The notes under the pieces were generated by a model. It was not told where the DNA came from. It worked only from the letters and a program-made list of their open reading frames with translations, and searched no databases. Both the position numbers and the translations under genes were made by a program. Of a DNA stretch of 7,520 nt, positions 1 to 4,867 are shown piece by piece. The DNA comes from Actinomycetota bacterium (GTDB taxonomy: Bacteria; Actinomycetota; Humimicrobiia; Humimicrobiales; Humimicrobiaceae): positions 1 to 7,520 of the forward strand of contig JADHVN010000069.1 in NCBI GenBank assembly GCA_016783995.1, read 5' to 3'. Position 1 is the first letter of the stretch, and each line of letters starts with the position of its first letter.

Positions 1-323
1 ATTGTAGATATAACCAGATGTAGTATCTTCATACTTTCGGGGTTCTGGGTTATAAAGTGAGAGATGAAGTATAGCATGGTGAACCAAAGATATGGGTGGC
101 CAGCACCTGTTCTCATATTGCTTACAAACCTTTTTAAATCAAGACTTTCCGACCCAAGATGCCATGAATATATCTCATCTCTCCAAAACTCATGCCTCCA
201 TATAAGCAGTATGCTTAAGGTTAAAAAGATGGCAGTTACTATGTATGGATAAGATTTTTCCCAAAAATCTCGCCCATTTTCAAATTGTATTTTTACTGGA
301 CCCAATATTTTTATAGAATTCCT
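1..323 (-). pseudogene. GT39-like membrane glycosyltransferase, 5' part, cut off by the window edge and disrupted by an IS
   Basis: A minus-strand frame stays open for about 107 codons from 323 to the window edge. It reads a hydrophobic helix (YIVTAIFLTLSILLIW), then HEFWRDEIYSWHLGSES, then GAGHPYLWFTMLYFISHF. This pattern (first membrane helix, an acidic RDE motif at the start of the first external loop, then GHPxLW and another helix) is typical of the N-terminus of GT-C/GT39-type glycosyltransferases, which move sugars from lipid-phosphate donors at the outer face of the membrane. I see no ATG before an internal Met; the only upstream start-like codon is TTG at 305-303, and TAA at 326-324 closes the frame just outside the insertion sequence. 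The true start was probably displaced by the insertion (see the ATG at 2506-2504). The rest of the gene lies outside the window. The family call rests on motif resemblance; that the frame is coding is more certain than the exact family. Confidence 0.65.
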
Positions 324-326
324 TTA

Positions 327-373
327 TATAACTGTCTTTCCGCAGGTTAAAAACCTGCTTTTTCTGAATTAAT
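327..373. repeat. left terminal inverted repeat of the IS
   Basis: The first 29 bases (327-355) are the exact reverse complement of 2475-2503. After a 6-base block that differs (TGCTTT here), a further 12 bases, TTCTGAATTAAT (362-373), again match the other end, so 41 of 47 positions pair. The repeat lies between the glycosyltransferase remnant and the 3' end of the transposase gene and should be the left transposase binding site. Confidence 0.92.
342..363 (+). terminator. intrinsic terminator inside the left IS end
   Basis: A 7-bp perfect stem, GCAGGTT (342-348) with AACCTGC (352-358), closes a 3-base AAA loop and is followed directly by five T residues (359-363). On the plus strand this is a compact rho-independent terminator facing into the element. 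It would stop transcription entering from the left flank, which would otherwise be antisense to the transposase gene. On the minus strand the hairpin is followed by GGAAAG rather than T residues, so it is not a terminator for the transposase mRNA. Confidence 0.6.
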
Positions 374-395
374 CCCTGCCAAATACCTGAGGGGA

Positions 396-2054
396 TTATC
401 CCCAATACTCATTCTCATCCATATCTAGAAGAGACAATATAGTTTTCTGAGCAGAGCTTAAGTTGTCTTTAAACTCTTTTACAACTTTACCATCTTTTAA
501 GATTTTATACGAAAATATTGAGTCAAAATTATAAAATATCTTTGAAGTCGTGGGATAGAAGGAACTGCGGTATTCCGGATATATAGGCAAAGACTTAATA
601 CTATTCTCTTTCATGGCAAGGCGGACCTTGCGCTCGATTATCCCCTGGACCATCAGTGCCATAAAAAATAGAAACATTATTGCCTCAACTCTTTCAATCT
701 TCTTAAATAGAAGAGGTGCGGCTTCATGGACGCTTTTGAATTGATTGAACCGCTTTTCGAGCCTGGGCTGGTATTTGTAGGAGGAAAGTACCTCTTTTGG
801 ACCAAATGATTTGTCGGTAGTAAGCAGAGGAAATATGCCATCAACATTTTCCTCCTGTCTTAGTCTTTTTTTATCCGGCTCCCACAAGAGAGAGTAGTAG
901 GTACTGGTATGTATCCTGTATTTTGTACCTGCCCCCGGCCTTCCTCTGCCGATCTGCTTCTTAATACTGCTATGTCTTTCATAAATAGTGATACTGAAAA
1001 ATTGGGCTATCCCTTTTTTTAAGGTACTGCCTATCCTTTTCCTTATCTGCTTTTTTGTTTTTAACTTTGCTCTGTTTAGCTTAGAAGAAATAAAAGCAAG
1101 CTGGCTATCAGCCTTTTGCATCCTTTTTTGTCTTCGGGCCTGATCCAGCCTTTTCTTCTCGCTTGAGCAGTACCAGTAAATACTGTATCCATTCTTAAGT
1201 GTTGTATAATCTCCTTTAAACAGGCTAAAGTATTCAAGCTCTGAGAAACTGCCCGGTATTTTTCTTCGCAGAATCACCTTTCTTGCTATCTTTTTTGTCC
1301 GAAGGCTATCTTTAAATGATTTTGATTCTTTCCATGTATCGGGCATAACGGTAATAACTCTGCCTCCATTTGCCACTATATATAAGAGCTGCTTTTGGGT
1401 GCATACTTTAGAGTCTGCAACATAGGTAAAATCACTTCTGCCTGCAATCTTTCTTACACTGTCCCAGGTCTCTATATGTGTTGTGTCATCTGTTCTGTTA
1501 CCCGGATATGTTTTGTAATGCACTGGCACGGCTCCATCAGAAGAAATGGTCAGGCTAAATAAAAGCTGCTTTAGATCTGGCCTGTGGTCCTTGCTCTTTC
1601 CATTTGCCATCTTAAGACCAGTCTTTGTTGTCCCGCCTATCTTTCCATATGCTTTTACCGTAGTTGAATCATTATGGATCCGGCTCATATCAAGATCTAT
1701 TGCATTTATCATCTTTACTACGATCTCAGTCATGATTGTAGCGCGGTCAGCCATATATAATTTGTCTAAAGCTCTTCCAAATCTATCATCATTTAAGGCG
1801 TCTACTGCCTCTTTGCCCAGGCTGTGACATTTTGGATCTATATCATCTATCCACCCGGAAAGCTCGTAGAGGGGCTGGCGTCCAAGTGTTATGTTCCAGA
1901 TTAAAAGAAGTAGTGTATCGCAAGCAGGGACTCTTTCATTTCCATAAGAGCCGATATGTTTTGAAAATATTTCTTTAAGGGATAATATGGCAGAAACTGA
2001 TTTTATTAATGGAATACCTGATATATTATATCTTTTTAACTCTTCACTTGACAT
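396..2054 (-). CDS. IS1634-family DDE transposase, 552 aa
   Basis: This is the cut-and-paste transposase of the insertion sequence, an RNase H-fold nuclease that should bind the terminal repeats and move the element. The acidic triad is visible: D129 in HNDSTTVKAYG, D214 in YVADSKV, and E433 in YQPRLEKRFNQFK, where Y428, R431, E433 and K440 recall the IS4/IS1634 signature. The segment DGIFPLLTTD (405-414) and the C-terminal run RVEAIMFLFFMALMVQGIIE, then LPIYPEYRSSFYPTTSKIF, are typical of IS1634-type proteins with a DUF4277-like N-terminus. The region between D214 and E433 is long and very basic. The length is normal and there is no frameshift, so the protein should be functional. No Shine-Dalgarno sequence precedes the ATG; the promoter suggests a leader of about 4-6 bases. 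The stop codon lies in a small GGGGATTATCCCC palindrome (391-403). Confidence 0.93.
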   Translation of the reverse strand: MSSEELKRYNISGIPLIKSVSAILSLKEIFSKHIGSYGNERVPACDTLLLLIWNITLGRQPLYELSGWIDDIDPKCHSLGKEAVDALNDDRFGRALDKLYMADRATIMTEIVVKMINAIDLDMSRIHNDSTTVKAYGKIGGTTKTGLKMANGKSKDHRPDLKQLLFSLTISSDGAVPVHYKTYPGNRTDDTTHIETWDSVRKIAGRSDFTYVADSKVCTQKQLLYIVANGGRVITVMPDTWKESKSFKDSLRTKKIARKVILRRKIPGSFSELEYFSLFKGDYTTLKNGYSIYWYCSSEKKRLDQARRQKRMQKADSQLAFISSKLNRAKLKTKKQIRKRIGSTLKKGIAQFFSITIYERHSSIKKQIGRGRPGAGTKYRIHTSTYYSLLWEPDKKRLRQEENVDGIFPLLTTDKSFGPKEVLSSYKYQPRLEKRFNQFKSVHEAAPLLFKKIERVEAIMFLFFMALMVQGIIERKVRLAMKENSIKSLPIYPEYRSSFYPTTSKIFYNFDSIFSYKILKDGKVVKEFKDNLSSAQKTILSLLDMDENEYWG

Positions 2055-2093
2055 CTTAACTTAATATTATATATTATATAGTTAAGATGTCAA
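2048..2093. promoter_or_regulatory. symmetric bidirectional promoter/operator with overlapping start codons
   Basis: A perfect 14-bp inverted repeat, TTGACATCTTAACT (2048-2061) and its complement (2080-2093), flanks an 18-bp AT-only centre. Leftward, TTGACA (2093-2088), a 16-bp spacer and TATAAT (2071-2066) make a consensus sigma-A-type promoter. Rightward, TTGACA (2048-2053), 16 bp and TATATT (2070-2075) mirror it. Predicted starts fall about 4-6 bases before each ATG, so both mRNAs would be nearly leaderless, in line with the missing ribosome binding sites. Each -35 box covers codons 1-3 of the opposite gene, and the two -10 boxes overlap by 2 bp, so two polymerases could not be bound at once. 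The repeat could also be an operator for a dimeric regulator. The repeat is certain; promoter function is inferred. Confidence 0.75.
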
Positions 2094-2461
2094 CATTAAA
2101 ACAAATTAAAGTCTTAGAAAAAAAGCGGGATATGGTCCTTGGCAGGATGCTTTCTGTAAAATCTATGATGCCGGGAGCGTACAAGAAAGTATATTGCAGG
2201 TGCGGTAAGAAAAACTGCTGGTGCTATCATGGCATGGGTCATCCATATACGCGTATTACCTGGTACGAGGCGGGCAAGTCAAAAACTAAATCAATTAATG
2301 AGAAAAATATTCGATGGATAAAGCAAGTTACTCAAAATTACCGTGATTTTAAAAAAGATCAGAAAAAGATTAGAGAATATGAAGAAAGGCTAAAAGAGCT
2401 CCTTGATAAGTATTCTAAAGAAATTACTATTAAAACCAGAATGAAAAAGGGGTATAATTAA
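2087..2461 (+). CDS. DUF6788-like IS accessory protein with a CxCx4CxC cluster, 124 aa
   Basis: This small basic protein is carried by the insertion sequence, divergent from the transposase. The N-terminus is a short helix (LKQIKVLEKKRDMVLGRM), followed by a compact core, MMPGAYKKVYCRCGKKNCWCYHG then GHPYTRITW, with C37, C39, C44 and C46 and nearby H48 and H52, which suggests a zinc-binding knuckle. A C-terminal helix with coiled-coil character (about 75-112) follows. The sequence 'PG..Y..Y.RCGK..C.C..G..HGPY' is what I know as DUF6788, a family of unknown function often found beside transposases. A role as DNA-binding partner or regulator of transposition is inference from size, charge, the cysteine cluster and location. 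The ATG at 2087 has no Shine-Dalgarno sequence and sits in the promoter palindrome. The stop codon overlaps the inner part of the right terminal repeat. Confidence 0.85.
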   Translation: MSTLKQIKVLEKKRDMVLGRMLSVKSMMPGAYKKVYCRCGKKNCWCYHGMGHPYTRITWYEAGKSKTKSINEKNIRWIKQVTQNYRDFKKDQKKIREYEERLKELLDKYSKEITIKTRMKKGYN

Positions 2462-2503
2462 TTCAGAATTTTTGGGTTTTTAACCTGCGGAAAGACAGTT
2501 ATA
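2457..2503. repeat. right terminal inverted repeat of the IS
   Basis: Bases 2475-2503 are the exact reverse complement of the left end. The inner 12 bases (2457-2468) pair with 362-373 of the left end, while the 6 bases between (2469-2474) do not match. Because of that block this end keeps only a weak 4-bp GGTT/AACC hairpin and no terminator. The inner segment overlaps the stop codon of the DUF6788-like gene (2459-2461). Confidence 0.92.
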
Positions 2504-2520
2504 CATAAATTTTCTCTTAA
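2504..2520 (-). promoter_or_regulatory. possible displaced start (AAGAG plus ATG) of the interrupted glycosyltransferase gene
   Basis: On the minus strand the flank reads TTAAGAGAAAATTTATG, with the ATG (2506-2504) touching the outer base of the right IS end. AAGAG is a weak ribosome binding site at plausible spacing. If the element is removed exactly, this ATG is in frame with the glycosyltransferase frame on the other side, though a TAA (326-324) would follow at once. This fits an insertion at the start codon followed by small changes, but a one-in-three chance frame match cannot be excluded. The remaining 2521-2726 holds no gene I can support; TATCATGATA (2695-2704) is a perfect 10-bp palindrome upstream of the VOC gene. 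Confidence 0.3.
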
Positions 2521-2726
2521 TTTAATTAAAAATCTATAATAGTGACCATTAAAAATAATCTTAATAATTAAATTTAAAATTTTATGCATCAATAATTATT
2601 TACTATTTGGTGTAAAATGATTAAAATGAAAATCAACTTATCGTGTACTCAAAGAAGTTAAATAATAAGTACAGCAGTAATAGATATAAAAAGATATCAT
2701 GATAGAGCAAGAAGGGAAGAGTAAGT

Positions 2727-3107
2727 ATGTTTAAAAAGCTAATTCCAAATTTGATGGTAGAAGATGTAAATTATACTGTAGATTATTATGAGAATATATT
2801 GGGTTGTTTTGAATTGATTGCAACTGACCCCAAGGAAGGTAAATTTGATTGGGCAATGATGAGGAGTGAAGAAGCTGATGTAATGTTTCAATCAAGAGAG
2901 AGCCTTTGTGGTGTAATTCCAGATTTTAAAAATAAGGAAATTGGAGCTACATTAGTAATTTATATTGAAGTAGATAATGTAGAAGAACTATACAATCTAA
3001 TCAAGAATAAAGTTGATATTATTGAAGGATTAAATACAACTTCTTACGGGATGAAGGAATTTTTAGTTAGGGATTGCAATGGATATATATTAGTATTTGC
3101 ACAATAA
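2727..3107 (+). CDS. VOC-fold protein (glyoxalase/bleomycin-resistance-like), 126 aa
   Basis: The length and pattern fit a single vicinal-oxygen-chelate monomer built from two beta-alpha-beta-beta-beta modules. The first opens with LIPNLMVEDVNYTVDYYENILGC (5-27). The second has VIYIEVDNVEELYNLI (78-93) and ends in the hallmark MKEFLVRDCNGYILVFAQ. The protein contains no histidine at all, and the usual final Glu position in the FAE-like ending is Gln, so the metal site of glyoxalase I or dioxygenases appears absent. A ligand-binding role, as in bleomycin-resistance-type proteins that sequester a drug or small molecule, is therefore more likely than metal catalysis, but the ligand cannot be read from sequence. 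A purine-rich stretch (AAGGGAAGAG) precedes the ATG. The gene lies 223 bp right of the IS on the same strand as its accessory gene, so read-through from the element is possible. Confidence 0.8.
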   Translation: MFKKLIPNLMVEDVNYTVDYYENILGCFELIATDPKEGKFDWAMMRSEEADVMFQSRESLCGVIPDFKNKEIGATLVIYIEVDNVEELYNLIKNKVDIIEGLNTTSYGMKEFLVRDCNGYILVFAQ

Positions 3108-3239
3108 TAAAATATTTATATTTGTTTTTTATTGTGATAACTGATGATTGTATACCGCGCGCTATTTTTAAATTAAAAATTGTTAGATAAGTTTTTATAT
3201 ATTGGTTTTGTATTTATTTACTAATTTAATATAAGGTTT

Positions 3240-3246
3240 AGGTGAT
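3240..3246 (+). promoter_or_regulatory. ribosome binding site that sets the aminopeptidase start
   Basis: AGGTGAT matches seven consecutive bases of the anti-Shine-Dalgarno complement (AAGGAGGTGATC) and ends 7 bases before the ATG at 3254. An in-frame GTG at 3242 lies inside this site and is therefore unlikely to be the start. Confidence 0.7.
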
Positions 3247-3253
3247 AGTATTT

Positions 3254-4366
3254 ATGGACCCAAGAATACGAAAATTAGCTAAAGTTCTTATAAATTACTC
3301 GTGTGAAGTTAAGAAAGGGGAGAAAGTTTTAATTGAGTGTATGGGTGATACCGCACTCAAACTTGTAGGGGAACTTATAAGAGAAACATATAAGGCTCGA
3401 GGAGTACCGTTTGTAACATTAAAGAATTATACTATATTAAGGGAGCTCTTAAAGAACTCCAGTATTGATCAATTAAAGTTAGTAGCTGATTATGAACTGG
3501 GGCGTATTGAGGAAATGGATGCTTTTGTAGGCATAAGGGCAAGTGATAATGTTAATGAGATGAGCGATGTACTGCCTGCAAATATGAATGCCTATATGAA
3601 ATATTACCTAGGTGTAGTAAGTGAGGAAAGAGTAAATAATACAAAATGGGTAGTTCTAAGATATCCTAATAATTCTATGGCTCAACTTGCAGGCTCAAGT
3701 CTGGAAGCCTTTGAAGATTTTTATTTTAATGTTTGTAATCTGAATTACGCTAAAATGTCTAAAGCTATGGATAACCTGGTGGAACTTATGAATAAAACTG
3801 ATAGGGTGAATATAAAGGGGAAAGGTACTGATTTAACTTTCTCTATTAAAGATCTTCCATCAATAAAGTGTGCAGGAGAAAATAATATACCTGATGGCGA
3901 GGTTTTTACAGCTCCAGTAAGGGATTCTATAAATGGTAAAATATTATTTAACACACCTGCCGTATACCAGGGTATTACCTATGAAAATATTAGATTAGAA
4001 ATTAAAGATGGAAAGGTTGTTAAAGCTGAAGCAAATAATACAGAAAGAATTAATAAAGTTTTTGATACTGATAAGGGTGCAAGATATACAGGAGAATTTG
4101 CATTAGGTGTAAACCCATATATATTATCACCTATGAAAGATGGGTTGTTTGATGAAAAAATAATGGGAAGTTTCCATTTTGCATTTGGAAAATGTTACGA
4201 AGAAGCACCTAATGGAAATAAATCGGCAATACACTGGGATCTTGTTTGCATACAAACACCTGAGTATGGAGGAGGGGAAATATTTTTTGATAATATTCTG
4301 ATAAGAAAAGATGGAAAATTTGTTGTTGAAGAATTAAAATGTTTAAACCCAGAAAATTTAAAATAA
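3254..4366 (+). CDS. M29-family metallo-aminopeptidase, 370 aa
   Basis: This is a cytosolic dinuclear-metal aminopeptidase of the AmpS/aminopeptidase T family, which removes N-terminal residues from peptides in protein turnover and peptide nutrition. The N-terminal domain starts MDPRIRKLAKVLINYSCEVKKGEKVLIE, the usual opening of the family. The signature YPNNSMAQLAG follows in mid-protein. The expected metal ligands are all present: E216 in PDGEVFTAP, E281 in TGEFALGVNP, H308 in SFHFAFG, and H327 and D329 in SAIHWDLV. Length is at the short end for the family (about 370-410), with nothing missing. I start at ATG 3254 because of the AGGTGAT site 7 bases upstream; a GTG 12 bases earlier would add four residues. 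It stands alone on this strand, with a 15-bp gap to the convergent DUF1328 gene. Metal and substrate preference cannot be told. Confidence 0.93.
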   Translation: MDPRIRKLAKVLINYSCEVKKGEKVLIECMGDTALKLVGELIRETYKARGVPFVTLKNYTILRELLKNSSIDQLKLVADYELGRIEEMDAFVGIRASDNVNEMSDVLPANMNAYMKYYLGVVSEERVNNTKWVVLRYPNNSMAQLAGSSLEAFEDFYFNVCNLNYAKMSKAMDNLVELMNKTDRVNIKGKGTDLTFSIKDLPSIKCAGENNIPDGEVFTAPVRDSINGKILFNTPAVYQGITYENIRLEIKDGKVVKAEANNTERINKVFDTDKGARYTGEFALGVNPYILSPMKDGLFDEKIMGSFHFAFGKCYEEAPNGNKSAIHWDLVCIQTPEYGGGEIFFDNILIRKDGKFVVEELKCLNPENLK

Positions 4367-4381
4367 AAAAATAGGAAAATA

Positions 4382-4558
4382 TTAAAATATTGATCTTACT
4401 AGATATATTATAAAAGTTATAATAAAACCTGCTACAAGAATAAAGAAAAGTATTCTTGATACAAGACATCCTACCTTGGCTACGCCTCTAAAACCAAAAA
4501 TCCCTGCAATTATGGATAGAACCAGAAGTACTATTGCGATTATAAGTAGAGTGGACAT
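4382..4558 (-). CDS. DUF1328 family small membrane protein, 58 aa
   Basis: A 58-codon minus-strand frame encodes MSTLLIIAIVLLVLSIIAGIF, then GFRGVAKVGCLVSRILFFIL and a hydrophobic tail. This is the layout of DUF1328 (YtjA-like) proteins: helix, GF-G-A hinge, then a second helix with a K/RILFFI motif. Helices span about residues 4-23 and 32-53, with a short basic loop between, so it should be an inner-membrane hairpin. The function of the family is unknown; some members are reported as stress-induced. The ATG at 4558 is the only reasonable start; a weak AGAAAG lies about 12 bases upstream. The gene is convergent with the aminopeptidase gene (15 bp apart) and divergent from the 288-aa membrane protein gene across a 309-bp spacer. 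Confidence 0.8.
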   Translation of the reverse strand: MSTLLIIAIVLLVLSIIAGIFGFRGVAKVGCLVSRILFFILVAGFIITFIIYLVRSIF

Positions 4559-4867
4559 AGTAATAAAATTCTTTCTATAGTGTTTTAAGTTTTAAATTGT
4601 TTATTTAATAATTTTAGTAAAAAATTTAGTTCAGTAAAATTTATTAAGATATTTTTTAAATATTATCATAAAAAAGAGCTTTTTATTAAAAAATATATAA
4701 TATTTTTATTAGCTGCAGTGTTTGTAAAATAATTTTATAGTACTATATTATCAATATTATGAGATATAATATAGAATAGAAATAGAACAGAAAAATTTAA
4801 TTACTATATTTTTAGGAAGATTAGTGGAAATAGATATTAAGATATTATTTTGGAAAGGAGGAATATT
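4559..4867. other. gene-free AT-rich divergent intergenic region
   Basis: This spacer separates the divergent DUF1328 gene and the 288-aa protein gene, so promoters for both should lie here. I see no coding frame or RNA gene. The clearest promoter-like element is TATAAT at 4765-4770 on the plus strand, about 98 bases before the ATG at 4868, but no TTGACA-like box sits at the right distance. AAAAA-GAGC-TTTTT around 4670-4683 could form a short stem but is too AT-rich to call. On the minus strand no convincing promoter stands out. Confidence 0.4.
4854..4861 (+). promoter_or_regulatory. strong ribosome binding site of the 288-aa protein gene
   Basis: AAAGGAGG ends 6 bases before the ATG at 4868. 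It fixes that start and excludes an in-frame TTG at 4850, which lies upstream of the site. Confidence 0.85.

Larger units (their letters stand above)
327..2503. mobile_element. IS1634-type insertion sequence, 2,177 bp, apparently intact, with an accessory gene
   Basis: The element is bounded by 29-bp perfect terminal inverted repeats (327-355 and 2475-2503, outer end TATAACTGTCTTTCC). It contains a full-length DDE transposase on the minus strand and a divergent DUF6788-like gene on the plus strand; nothing else is inside. Both genes look less AT-rich than the flanking genes, which fits horizontal acquisition. Uninterrupted frames and perfect ends suggest recent arrival and possible activity. 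I find no matching target-site duplication: the bases outside the left end (CCTTTA) and the right end (CATAAA) differ, although IS1634-family elements normally duplicate their target. It sits beside the 5' end of a glycosyltransferase gene. Confidence 0.9.

Noticed and set aside
64..252. A 62-codon plus-strand frame at the left edge
   Set aside because: It overlaps the minus-strand frame that reads glycosyltransferase motifs, has no ribosome binding site and no recognisable pattern, so it is a shadow.
1546..1827. A 93-codon plus-strand frame inside the transposase gene
   Set aside because: It is antisense to the region encoding the first catalytic Asp of the transposase and shows no independent signal for translation.
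3100..3136. Possible hairpin CACAATAA / TTATTGTG after the VOC gene as a terminator
   Set aside because: The stem is 8 bp and AT-rich with a 21-base loop, and the T run lies inside the loop rather than after the stem.
3150..3162. GC-rich island CCGCGCGC in the AT-rich spacer before the aminopeptidase gene
   Set aside because: It is compositionally odd, but I find no stable partner arm and no known motif, so nothing can be claimed.
3745..3954. A 69-codon minus-strand frame inside the aminopeptidase gene
   Set aside because: It is antisense to the segment containing the E216 metal ligand, with no ribosome binding site.
4209..4469. An 86-codon minus-strand frame overlapping the aminopeptidase 3' end
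   Set aside because: It is antisense to the HWD metal-ligand region of the aminopeptidase and overlaps, in a different frame, the DUF1328 gene, which has the real family pattern.
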